A stretch of 64,000 bases of DNA, from assembly GCA_963920665.1 (NCBI GenBank), contig OY987267.1:6138001-6202000 (forward strand), given 5' to 3'. The notes under the pieces were generated by a model. The model was not told the origin of the DNA. It saw only the letters and a program-made list of their open reading frames with translations, and did no database searches. The stretch is from Straminergon stramineum (taxonomy: Eukaryota; Streptophyta; Bryopsida; Hypnales; Calliergonaceae). The position numbers and the translations under genes are program-made. The first letter of the stretch is position 1. Each line of letters opens with the position of its first letter. Positions 12,209-24,530 of the stretch are shown one piece after another.

Positions 12209-12545
12209 TGTTTTGAATCCTTGTGGTTCATTCGCCTTCTGCATGGAAGGAATGACTTGTGTTCACAGGTCATCTGGAAAGATGAATGCTGATTGGACCC
12301 TAATAGAAAGCGAATTGTTTTGTCACAATCTTCGGCGCTGTCTTTGGGTACCTTTTTCCAGTTCAATGACTTTTGAATTTGTATGTTGTTTTGAGTCCTT
12401 TAGGTTCATCCGTCTTCTGCATGCAATGAATATCTTGTCTTCACGGGTTTTGTGGAGAGGTGAATGCTATTTGGGTCCTAATAGAAGGCGAACTGTTTTG
12501 TCACAAGCTTTGGCGCCGACTTTAGGTACCTTTTCTAGCTCAATG
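12209..12545. repeat. 178-bp tandem duplication just 3' of the STR8-like gene
   Basis: Unit 1 starts TGTTTTGAATCC (12209) and unit 2 TGTTTTGAGTCC (12387). Both continue through GGTTCAT, CTTCTGCATG, GTGAATGCT/GATGAATGCT, CCTAATAGAA, TTTTGTCACAA and GGTACCTTTT. The duplication probably lies in the 3' UTR or directly downstream. Confidence 0.82.
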
Positions 12546-14885
12546 CATTGTGGCTGCGGTTGATACGTAATCTCCGTGCTGGCAAGCTTCGCATTGTGGC
12601 CATTTGTGATTGTCAACGTAGAGGCAAGTTAAGACTAACTTAGTTCTGACGACGGCCCTTAAGTATGTGCACAGTAGCATGAAGAACGCATATAGCAAGG
12701 TACCTGCACCTAATTGTGACTTGCTTGCAAAATAGGGCCATCTAGATTCTGGTGTAAAATGTAAGCCTTCTGAACTTCAGAGCCTAGGGTTAATTTTGGG
12801 TACCCATATTGTCATCTCTTTAAAAATTCATAGTTTATTCACATGTTGTCCAAAAAATGCATGCAAAGAGAATCTTCAATCCCCTTATGACTCCTAGCAT
12901 AATCCAACAATAATTTAGACAATTTAATAATGGTAATCAATGTTGATTTGGTTGATCTTAGATGTGGTTGCCTTAGTCGAAAGTTGTGATAGTGTAGTTG
13001 TGGTCTATTGTTTCTTGTGTTAGTATTTTGAGATCTTGAGGTAATCAAACGTCTTAACCTTGTATGTTGAGAGATTATGTTAGGTAATGACAAAAGTAGC
13101 CATAGGTTAGTACTTCCCTTCACCGTTGACATTGTTCAATAGGTTCTTACATATAGTTATGCTTTGTAATTCACCATACTTGGTCCAACCTTGTATTAGA
13201 ATACAACTATTCTACAAGAGGCTCTACCATTGTAGTACTACCTTGCAACTTGCTCAAACATCCTTCCATTCACTACCAATGGAAGGTCAAGGCAAATAAA
13301 CTTGTGAGCACGCACATGATTGTTGTTACATATCATGAGTTGGATTTGGAAAATCTTTGTGTTGTTTTTTCCTCTCCAATCAACTTTGTTTATATTCAAG
13401 TACCATTGTCCATAATTGTACTTCTCTTGAAAGTTTAGGTAGTTTAGAAAGCTTTACAAATTACATTTGAGACCCCAAGTGATTTAAAATCACATTGAGC
13501 AAAATTGTTGTTTGAAGAAGTAATATTGCTCAAAAGATGATCCTAGTTGGCAAGTGTTTATTTGATTTCTTTGGGCTTATGTATAGTTAAGTATATATAA
13601 ATTTTCAAGACACTTGCAAAAAGAAATTATGCATACCTTCTTTTGGATATTGTATGATAGAGTGCAAGAATCAAAATGCTAGAAACAAGAATTTCACCTT
13701 TATACTTGCACAATAGAATAGAAATGAGACAACCACCTTTCACTAAGGTAAACCAAACTATTACCATCCCCATCTCAATTTCGCCCTTATATTCCCATGA
13801 AATACATTTCCAAACAAATATATACAATATAGATACATGAAAGTAGAATTAGAATTTGATTGATAGTAGATTAGTTCACCTTTTCAACAATTACTAACAA
13901 ACAAAGTTTGCAAGTCTCTTAAATCACTTTCTAATCAACAAAACTAAGGTTGTTTACTTTTCAAAGTAACAATGCAATAGGACGAGTGAAAACTACCCAT
14001 GCTCCTAAAATCACCTCAACAATTAAATTATGAATCTTTCTTGAGGGGATCTTAAACAAATCAATGTTGATGAGGTGCAAAATCTAAATCATAGCAAGAC
14101 CATTTTACAAGCAATAATAGATGAAATTTGAATGATTGAAATGGAAGATATTTCAAGTATGCAAAATGCAACCACATGAGCCAAAGACAACTTTTGGCAC
14201 TTTTAGCTTCTACTTGGTCCAATTTGAGTTTGAACACTTCTATTTTGAGGTTTCTAGTGAAAAACAAGCTCCCAACATGTAGTACTAGCTTAAATATATA
14301 GCACCATATGTATGCAATGCAAGATGCAATATTTAAAAAATCATATCTAATTCAATGCAAGTTTCAAAAAATCACAGTTTAGTACACTTGGATGCATCTC
14401 CTTTTTTTCTTTCTATGAAAAATTACTTGAAACTGTTTCAAATGACAAAGTTGAAGAATAAAGTTCACTTGCTTTTATAGGGGCAACTCTTTCCACTCCT
14501 AGCTTACTATTCATAAAGTAGCCTTATTAGTTTTCAATTGTGGCTTCTCATCAATTTTGTTTAATAACAATCTAAAACAAATAATATATTTCAGATTTTA
14601 CTTTTTTTATAAATCTTTGGGTCAAAACAAATAAATAATCAACTCTGAGTCTTAGGATAATTTTTTTTTTTAAACTTAATTCAAGAACTGACCTTTAAAG
14701 CAAAGCTAGTGAATGCCTTGATTTGTTTAAGGTTCATTTTTCAATTTCAAATGATCACAAGGTTCTTTCTAAATATGAAGTGCACTACTTTCCTTTGAGA
14801 CAACATGACGTACAAAGGGATTATAAATTTGAAGCTTCATAATTGAGGTGCCCTATTTTTGAAGCCAAAATTTAATTTGAATTAT
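12546..14885. other. AT-rich intergenic DNA, no gene seen
   Basis: Composition falls quickly after about 12.8 kb. Only short chance ORFs exist on both strands, none with a recognisable domain. The stretch is probably degraded retroelement DNA, but I found no terminal repeats or pol motifs. Confidence 0.5.
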
Positions 14886-15531
14886 TTAACCCCTAAATGC
14901 CCAAGGCCTGTTTCAAGCTCCTTGAAATTTGCTCTTAATTGAACAAAAAGTCAACATTTTCATAAGTTGTACCAATTTCTTTTGAATTGTAACCTTACAA
15001 ATTCAAACTAGACATGTTAGAGATCACATAGGAAAAGAAAGCATAACAATATTACTTACAAATTGAAAGATTATAATGTTTGATCATGAGGGTGTAAAAA
15101 TTGTGAAAAATTTTCAATTCACTTTTTGCATGTCAACTCTAAAAAGTTGGTCATTAAAAAAATATGAGGTTATAGGGCCTAGCATGCACAACCCCAATCA
15201 ATTTACAACTTTTCAAAATCTATTCTACAATTTTTTTTAAATGAATTTTGAATGTGATTTTGCCTCCAAGATCTAGTGTATTTGAGGCTCATTTCCAAGA
15301 GCCCTCAACACTACGGGAAGTCAAGATTGCAATGGGCATCCTTGCACTAAATCATCAATAGAAAAATCATAATCCTTTATTTTTCATATCAACTTTTTGA
15401 TCCTAAAACTAGACTTCAAAAAGAATTCTCCAAAAATATAAACTAATAATAATAGAAATTTGGTTGGGTTTTACTTAACTTCAAAGTTTTTGAAACACCA
15501 AAATCTGGTGCCTTAGGCATTTAGGGGTTAA
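14886..15531. mobile_element. TTAA-flanked MITE copy 1 (CCCCTAAATG ends)
   Basis: TTAACCCCTAAATGCC at 14886 is mirrored by GGCATTTAGGGGTTAA ending at 15531, 16 perfect bases, with TTAA on both sides as presumed target duplication. The body is 638 bp, AT-rich, without ORF. The termini are shared with copies at 23227, 33624, 41696 and 54760. Confidence 0.88.
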
Positions 15532-15708
15532 GATTGAAGCTACTTAAGTGGTTTGAACCATTTGTCCCTTTGTCTCTCTTTTCCCCCTATGATTATCAAA
15601 CTATTAGCCATTTGGACTTGTCTTTCCTTACTATCTTCTTATAACAAGTAAAAGGACCAATAAACAACATTCAAAATGAGATGGCAATTAGAAAAATAAA
15701 AAATAAAA

Positions 15709-15751
<43 letters not shown>

Positions 15752-16360
15752 TGCATTAATCATCATCGAATACATACAATAATACATATAGATTTATAAA
15801 TTTACAATCATTAAAGCATTACAATTTTGAAATTAAAAAAGACTTAAAAAAAATTGAAAATTTATAAAATTTCAAACAAATATAATGAGGATTTCTAATT
15901 TCTTAAATTTATAAATACATAAGTTATAAATTTTTTAAATAATTTTTTAAAAACACATTATAATTTTTTTTTAACTAAAATATTTCAAAATTATAATTTA
16001 CAAGTTCAAAGATTTCAATAAATCCAAATTATACATTTTGGCATTTGAATATTTTTAGCCCTCAAAGATTGGAATAGGTCAATTTGACAAAATTGTAAAG
16101 ATCTCTTATGAATTGCAGCTTAGAATAATAATTTAATGGTATCATTCAAACCAAAGTTGTAGGATATCTTTATGGTTAAATCTCCTCATCTACTACAATC
16201 ACCAATGTCTTTTCAAAAAAATATTTAACACAAATCTGAAAACTCTTTCTAAAATTCTAATATTTACAACTTCATTGGTAAATTAAATTGTTTTTAAAGA
16301 TCAAGTGTATTGTCTTATTTTTATTTTTTATATTAGTATTATGTGAATCACAAAAGCTAT
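15532..16360. other. AT-rich intergenic DNA with an (AT)n microsatellite at 15714-15745
   Basis: About 16 AT dinucleotides in a row are followed by very AT-rich low-complexity sequence. No gene or structured element was found. Confidence 0.6.
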
Positions 16361-17474
16361 TTTTTTGTCACGACCCTCATCACAAGGCGTGCCCGTGCCA
16401 CCTTGGTGAGCAAGGGGGACATTGGGGGTGACTCCCCAAGCCTTGCAAGAGATGAGGTGAAGGGGACTAGGAGTCCCGAGCGATTAGAGCGATGTAACGC
16501 TCTGATCCGGACGAATTTGGGGCGTGTGATACATGCTTGGAAAGGTCTTGAGAAGACGCTTCTAGCCGTCCAAAGAACGCGTGATTTGGACTTGCGAGTC
16601 AAAAGTTATGAGCGTTCAAAGTTGGGGGTGTCCCGGTCACGTCGGGAGTGTCCCGAATCTTTGGAGGGCGATAACTTTGCAAGTACTTGTCCGAATGGAG
16701 CAATTGAGTAGTCCATCGGCATCTACGCGTCGCGTAGATGTCGAAAATGGGGTCGCATGTGCGATTTGGATCCCGGACCGCAAAATTATGCTGGGTGGAA
16801 GTTCAGGAGTCCCAAACTAGCGCGAATCGGGAGAAACGGGGTGGTCTTCCAAAATCAAAGGGTGTTTGGGAGTCCCCCTTGACATACAAGAGGGGGGGTC
16901 TGTCAAATCCCATAGAAAGTACTATAGGAGGGGTTGGTTTCCCTCCTCACTCCCTCTTGGAGCCTTGGTGAGTCCTGGTGACTCAAGGTTGGTGGTGTGG
17001 GGTCACCACCACTCCAAGGCACCATGGGACACTTGGGTGTGTCCCGTGGCACCGGTTGGGTGGAGTCCCACTCCTTGTTAGGCTATGTGAGGTGTCCCGA
17101 ATGGTGAGTCACGATTAGTGATGAAGTGGAAAGTAGCAAATATACAAGGAGTCTAGTATGGAATTGGGGTTACACTCAAGGGCGGTTAGGACCATGGTGA
17201 GTAATGCCACCATGGGTCCTTGCACAATAAGATGGAAGTTTCGCCCCATGTTACCAAGTAACATGCCCCGGTGTCATGATGGGGGGGGTGCGCTAGTAGT
17301 CCTAGTGACTGGGACTTAGCACAAAGAGTTGGAATTGGAGACTAACATTGGATGTGCATGGCATGTACAGTGTTAGAAGAGTGTGACCCTTGGTGCCACT
17401 AAAGTATCAAGTGCTTGAGAAGCATTGGAAGGGAACTTAAGGTAGTAAGTGTCACTAAGGGACGCGACATTTTT
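16361..17474 (+). mobile_element. Solo LTR with 5-bp target duplication
   Basis: The element 16366-17469 (1104 bp) begins TGTCACGACCCT and ends AGGGACGCGACA, an imperfect inverted terminus with the canonical TG...CA of LTRs. It is flanked by TTTTT at 16361-16365 and 17470-17474, although this lies in a T-run, so the TSD is weak evidence alone. It is much more GC-rich than its surroundings. A TGTCACGACCC start resembles plant Ty3/gypsy LTRs. A diverged, inverted copy lies at 39693-41243. No primer-binding site, polypurine tract or coding region follows, so it is a solo LTR. Confidence 0.82.
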
Positions 17475-20400
17475 GAAGCGAATCATATTTGTAGTCTATA
17501 AACTATAGAATATACCAAAGTTTAAGAAATGAAGATATATAGTATCCAATTGCCAAATCATATGTTACATCAATTAGAATGAAATTCCATCCTTGGATCA
17601 AAGACTAAATTGGATTTTTAAATTAATATAGCTAGATTTTAGATTTCATTCCATCAATGGCATAAATGTGACCATTAGAAAGAGACCCCTACAAGTGTAA
17701 CTTAATCTCTAAAGTTCTTTTAGCTCCCATGGCAATTTTAGAACACTATTAGAACCCATTAGCACAAATCCTACTGTAATTTATGAGATTTTCTTGGTAC
17801 CTATGAAAAGAAGGAAACTTTTGTGTTGAATGTTGGGATTTTGATTCTTAAGTTCCAAAAAATGGATTCTCCCAAAAAATTGAAATCTCATTCATATATT
17901 TTTTTATACTTTTCAGTGCAAGATGGTTTGGGGCATATTAAACACCTCTAATATCTTTGAAAAGTGGCATGCAAGTAATTAATATAACTATCTAGCCAAT
18001 GACCCAAATTTCCAAAGTTTAATAGTGTCTCTTCCTCTACAAAATTGAATCAAACTATACTAACTTTCTTAGGCAAGATCCAAATTTTATTTCCTTTTAA
18101 TCCTTAAAGGACAAAGCCCAGATGACCAATGTAGTGAGCAAAATTGTTCCTATTATTGGACCAATAGATGCATTTTGTTTTTCTACAATCAACAACGTCC
18201 TTGTTGACGTTTAAGGGTTAACTTCCAATGTTATAAGGTGAAAGCACCCATTACCAACCATCATGCCATTGGCAATCTATAGGATATATGAAATTCAAGA
18301 GAGTTTGGGACTCATTTCCATTTTTCAAAAAATAGCACATATCCCTCATTTTGCATGCTTCTAAGTGAACAGTTTTGGAAGACTTTAGATATTCGACATA
18401 GGTCCAAATCAATTTTTGGCTTTCAAAATTCATAGTAATTTCAATTCAAGTGATAAAATTACCAAAGTTTTTGCAATCCCCGTCATTTCTATCATTACAC
18501 CTCCAAAAATATATTTTTTGTCCTACTCTACTCCAGATCATGCCAAAATTGCTTACTTGATCGATTATGGGTGCCTTCACCTTAATCTCTCAATCTATAG
18601 GATCAAATGGGCTAAAACATCTTCCACAAATTCTTGTAATAGTCTAAAACAAAATTGTGTGGTTGATAGTTTGAAGAACTTTTTTTATTTTTTAATTATA
18701 CTCAATGTACTAGAAAATGACAAGTTTGGATAATTTTTGTGAAAAACACACCCACTCCAATAGGGGTTAATCAAAAAATATTTAGCTTATGTACATTTCC
18801 TTATACAATGTAATATATACTTATTATTAAAAAAATACTTTAGAATGATTTGCATGAAAAATTTAATCCTTTATGAATTACTTGTATGACTTTTGTATAC
18901 AATATCCAAACAAAACATGGACACCCAAAACCAATACATTGCCCAAAGTTGACACCACAAAATCCAAAACTATGGCTGCATATTAATTATGAAGATGTGT
19001 ACCATCTAAACATTTGATCTAGAGTAGGTTTGAAGCCATTGGTCAATAAAACTTTGAATCCTAGTAATTTTTCTATACAATATTCCATTAAAACATTCTA
19101 TAATACATTGAAATATCTTTGATTGCTAAAAGATTTTTATTAACAAACCATTTTTAGAATAGCAACTATGCTCAAAGATTAAAATGCTAATTCTATGGAT
19201 ATGTATCTTAGGATTCTGAGCCCCTAAATATTTAGATTGCCAAAAGTGTCCACATTTGTATCACTACATGGGTTTTAAAAAAATCAATAAGAAGCCCTCA
19301 TGAAGATAGAAAATGTAACTTTAGGAAAATACATTAGAATTTATATATTGAAAAAAAAAAATGGAAACCTAAAAAAATTCACTATTAACTTCTGAAATAA
19401 CTTTTAGATGTAAATAAGACACTTTGGGATTAAGACATTATTTGATGATTTGAATCCTTTTTTCATTTTTCTATAAGAATATATAACAATTTGATGAGTT
19501 GAATGATAATATGTTTGACAATTAAGAATAAGAAACAATTTTAGGTGTGACTACCTATAATGCTAAGGAAATTAAAATATAAAGCAAGATATATTTCTAA
19601 AAACTACAACTTTATTTTGGCAAGAATAATGAGGGAAAGAATATTAATAGAATCACTAAATATATTAGTGCAAATTCCTCATTATTATGAGCTATATCTT
19701 ATTTTTTAGATTTGATCATCAATATATAGTCTACAATGTTACCTTTGAAATGGGCCTTAGTGATGGTAAGTTAATGGTGTCTTTTGAGTGGATAGTGAGG
19801 CAAAGGTATCCACCCAAAAGACAGTGGGATTGGTTTTCTATTTTATTTCCCCACTTACCAAACTTGTTTTTGAATGTCCACTCCCACGCATACTTGTATT
19901 TTTTATGAGCATTTTATTTGGCAAACGATATGGGTTATATCAACATATTCAATACATACTCAATATTTAGTAATTAGTACATATATAGTATACATTATGT
20001 ATTCAATACATATTCAGTATGTATTTAGTAATCAATAATTAATATGTATACAATATACAATATATTATATATATACAATATGTATTCAATATTCAATATA
20101 CATTTTGTATTAAATCAACGGCATTAAGGGGGGGTCAATTTATTTTTTATTTTAAATCAACAGTCAGGGGAAAAAATGGAGGGGAGGGAATGGCAAGGGC
20201 GGGGCCAGTCAAAAATCCTGAAATCCTGTAATTTATTTCCCCCCAGAACTGGAATCAACAGCAGGGGTAGGGGCTTCATCCCTAGATTGACAACCTTCAT
20301 TTTTCCTTAAGGGGAGAGGGGAACTAGTTCTCTCTCTCTTGTAATCACAAGAAATAGTAGGCAGGCAATTACTGCTTCTTTTGAGGGGATAGTGACAGAT

Positions 20401-22911
20401 TAGGTACATAGTGTCCATTTTTGAGAAAATCACACATGATTTCTTAAAGGGGGAAAGGTGGCATTATTCCATTGGTTGTTAATCTCTTACAAAAAATTTA
20501 AATGGAATATCCATGTAATTTTTCTACTAGTTGTAAAACTTTTGAGCAAAATATTAAGCAACCCCTTGTGTGAAATGAATTCACAAATCTAGCATGCGGA
20601 ATTCACCCCAACCGCTTATATTCGTATTCTCGATCTTGGGGAACTTATAGAACTTGCAAACCATATAAGATATATCTCTACTTTTGCTTGTGAATACATA
20701 TGTATTTTGTATATGTATTCCATATTCATATTTTGTGACCATATCCTATCCATATCTTGTGTTTCATAGTCTAAAACCATATTTGTATCCATATATGTAT
20801 TCTCTATCCAAATTTGGACCGCCGAGATCGTTTGTTCCATAGGTATCAACAACTTTGTTTTTTTCAAAACATCAACAACATTTAGGGAGGTTTTTTGAAC
20901 TCATATCAATGTCTCATGTTTTTTCCAAGGGAGGGGGGGGGGGGTAGGAATTGAAATAAAACATCATGTTTGCATCTTTTCGGGGGATAGTCATCATTGT
21001 GTAAAATGCAAATGTACCACAATGATCATTATTTTAGCCACCAATTACATGAAGTAGTATGCCATCATTTAAACATTAAATTCATATTCACATAAATCAA
21101 TAATTATCCTTTCATGTTCCTTACATTGAATGTACAATACATTCATCAACTAAAGAGAACCATCAATAGAGTATTATTTTTCTATAGTATGTCTCATTGT
21201 CAAATGATGAATTGTTTTGCAATAAGAGAAACTAAGATGAGAGAGAAAGGAACTCTAACCATTTTTGTTATGGTTGTCTTCTATTAAAAGTCTATTCATT
21301 TAAGATCTCACCACCAACTTCTTTTTTTGTTGTGATTGCTATAAGAAACTATCAAACCATTCTCATTGAATGTCACAAAAAATTGTCCTTAGGCTAGGCA
21401 CACATACAATGATGCAAAAACATCCAACAATCTCTTTTTCATATAATAATAATTTGGAGGAATTTTCTTAAATACATTAAAATACAAATGTCTAAACTAC
21501 CAAAATAAAAATTATCACTTTCAAAAGTTGGTCATCTTGGATGCAATGATTTTTCTCATTGGAAATTGTATGGGATCACAATATACAAAACATAGAATTT
21601 TCAAGTTACTTAATTCCATCCCCCCAACATATCCAACTATTTTCTAATGTTTAGAAATTTTTGGCCACTCTACAAAAGCCACAATTCTAGGCACTAACAA
21701 AATTCTTTTGCCAAACACACTAAAAGATAGAAGAGTTGCCACTTTTTTGCATTGTATCACAATTTAGCAAATTAAAAAAATTACTCGATATATTGACTAG
21801 AAATTTGGTGGTATTAGAAAATTTACTTTGGCATTTGCTAAAAGATAACAATTATTTTGCCACCTATTGTACCTTGTATTTTTGAATAAATTGCTTAAGA
21901 GTGATCTTCTATCCAATATATTAAATTTTGAAAGTGATTTGGACATTAACCTTGAAATACTTGACATGATGTTTGGTATCTTTAGATTATTTCAAAGAAG
22001 CTTCTAAGATGGAAAAAAAAATTTCATCCAATTTTTTTCAAGATTATTGCTTGAATAAATTTTTAACAAATATAATCAAATATTCTCTTATTGTAGTATA
22101 TTTTGACTTTTCTAAACAAGAAGATGGACAATCCACATATCACCCTGTTGTGTATTTAGGCAACTCAAAACTCTTTGCTCTTCATGTGAATTTGAACCAT
22201 AAAATTTATTCATATTTAATTGAAGGCCAAACTAATGAAGTGGATTGAACCTCTAAAGTTCTTTGATGTTCAAATTGATGCCCAAAGTGCTTCAAAATAT
22301 TTGTCTTCAAAGCAAGGCTAAAATCTTCATCTATATTTAACCAAAGTATCCTCAAAATATTTGTCTTCAAAGCAATTGGTGTAGATATTCACTCTAAAAT
22401 TTGGGAAGGATGTACTTGAATAAGTTAACTAAAGATCCAACAATTGGAATTGAAGTTTTGTCTTTCAATATTTTAGAAAAACATAAATATGCTATATAAT
22501 TTGTGAGTTTTTGTGATTATGTTGGAAAATGGGTTGATATATAAATTTTCAAAAACTCGGCCAAAAAAACATTCATATTCATCTTGAAAAGGTTATGAAG
22601 TGGAAAGAGGTGTTGAATGAAAGAAAAACTAAAAGAGTGCATCACTTTTAGAAGAAATTAAGAATTGTTATTCCAAATGGTGAGAAAGCTCTAGTAAATA
22701 ATCGTTATCCTATCCTATTATTTATTTGAGTTCAAAAACTGACCTTAAATGTTTCATTGACCTTCATAACTTTCACCTCATTATTTGGAATTGAATGGTT
22801 CAGATATTTTTGAATAGGCATCAATCTATCCTTTCAGGATATATTTTTAGCTTTCAAATTTGACATTGAAATAGATTTTAAAAAAAAAACTTCTAGCTTT
22901 TGCAATATTTA
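17475..22911. other. AT-rich intergenic DNA, no gene seen
   Basis: Over 5 kb of low-GC sequence carries only short spurious ORFs. Notable local features are a TATAC/ATTCAATA-rich low-complexity tract (about 19940-20110), G-rich patches (20120-20200 and a G12 run at 20933-20944) and a small direct repeat of CAAAATATTTGTCTTCAAAG near 22293 and 22352. Two decayed GGGGTTAA or GGGTTAA ends occur near 18763 and 18214. Confidence 0.55.
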
Positions 22912-23078
22912 TTGCACTAGAAGAAAACTATGTTGTCATTAACAAAATCCAGGTGAGATTTTATGTAAATTGTGTTCACTAGAACGCAGTTTTCGTAAAA
23001 CTATGTTTTAGTGAACACAATTTACATAAAATCTCACCTAGATTTTGTTAATGACAACATAGTTTTCTACTAGTGTTG
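22912..23078. mobile_element. CACTA-type palindromic MITE with TTG target duplication
   Basis: Element 22915-23075 (161 bp) begins CACTAG and ends CTAGTG, flanked by TTG at 22912-22914 and 23076-23078, the 3-bp TSD length expected of CACTA transposons. The two arms of about 68 bp are almost perfectly complementary (arm phrases AACTATGTTGTCATTAAC and GTTAATGACAACATAGTT), leaving a loop of roughly 25 bp. The near-perfect arms suggest a fairly recent insertion. Confidence 0.93.
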
Positions 23079-23226
23079 GAATGACCTTAATCAAAGCTTG
23101 ACTCATAGACTAAGATGATTACCATTCCTCCTAAAATATTTCATGCAAAAATTCCAAATTAAGAAGCCAATAGACTCTTCCCAAGCTCTCAAAAACCACA
23201 AAGGGGGCTCTTCAATCCTTTAGGGG

Positions 23227-24156
23227 TTAACCCCTAAAAGACCAATATGGATTTTTTGGCTACATAGCAATTTTAGGTAGGTATATGTGACTTGAGATTT
23301 CCATATTTTTGGCCCAAATTTTAATAGAATGTGGGTACAAGGAATATCTTTCATATACACTAAATTTTATGACATTTGGAAATATGAGTAAGAAGTTATG
23401 GCCTAATATGCTACTTTTTTTCATAAATGGGCAGTCTGTGCAGATTAGATAAAATCACTTTTCTCATAAACAAAAATTTGAAATTGATTTTCTAGAATTA
23501 TATGAACATGGAAAGTTTTGAATCATTCCATTTTAATCAATGAGTCAAAAGTTATGAGGGCTTTTTGTTTGCAAGCAGGTTGGGATTCTCTACTCTAAAA
23601 TAAACTTTAAAGTCCCTGGTCTTACTCAATTTTCAATATTTTTGGAAAAAAATCAAACCATGGGATTTAGATTGTTTATTACAACATTGCAACCATTGGG
23701 ATTGGCATTTTTCAATTCCATAATTAAATTCTTAACAATTAAGTATTTTGAATCATTCTCTACTATTGTCTACTTACTATTTTTTTACTATATCTTTTAC
23801 AATTCCAAAAATGATCTGAAAAGTTTCAAGCATGTTGCCAATTTGTCTATGAAAAAGAATCCAAAGAAGCACCACCATTTTAGATTTTTTTTCATAGAAA
23901 AGTGAGTTTGTAAAGTGTAGCAACCCTATTTTTTGCAGGGCCAAAAAAATGATTTTAGTGAATTTGAATGCTTATATCTTGCAATCCACATGGTGGAAAT
24001 TCCTGAAATTTTTACCACATGTTCTCAAGTCAGAATTCTAGAAGATCCTAAGTTTATATGTGTAAAAAAAAATTCCAAAAATTTGATACTTGTACTAAAA
24101 ATGGCAATTTGGGAGTATTTTTGGTCAAAACATAGTCATGGAACTTTAGGGGTTAA
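23227..24156. mobile_element. TTAA-flanked MITE copy 2
   Basis: TTAA (23227-23230) is followed by CCCCTAAAAG, and the right end is CTTTAGGGG plus TTAA (24153-24156). The body is 922 bp. Its interior read in reverse matches copy 3 (41700-42635) over long stretches, such as GACTATGTTTT(G/T)ACCAAAAA and TTGCAAGATAT(A/T)AGCATT. No transposase ORF is present. Immediately left, CTTTAGGGG ends at the same TTAA, so two elements abut head to head sharing one TTAA. Confidence 0.88.
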
Positions 24157-24192
24157 TGAAGAGCAATTTCTACTCCAACTTGAAAGTTTGAA

Positions 24193-24530
24193 AAAAATAT
24201 TAAGATTGAATTACTTGTTGTAATTTGAACTTTGGACCAAGTACTATAGTAAATTGAATTTCTAATTTACAAAAACAAGGTAAATGTTCTTACTCCATAA
24301 TATTCCACACTTTATGTATACCTATATGTAATTTTTTAGATTTTTTGAGCATATTTTGTATAAAATATGAATTTTCTTTCTCTTTTTACTGAAATAATTC
24401 ATAGTTATTTCAAATTTTCAAAATAAAACCTGAAATTTTTATGACCTGAGGAAGACATGTGTTTCCATCTTTGAAAAATTAATACAAATTCAATCATAAG
24501 TAGTTCAAGCCATGGGTCACTTCAATGATG
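24193..24530 (+). repeat. Dispersed AT-rich repeat, copy B (partner at 2863-3240)
   Basis: Direct-orientation partner of copy A, with the shared block CTGAAATTTTTATGACC...GAAGACAT at about 24430-24465 and the same order of flanking phrases. It starts about 35 bp after the end of MITE copy 2. Confidence 0.65.
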
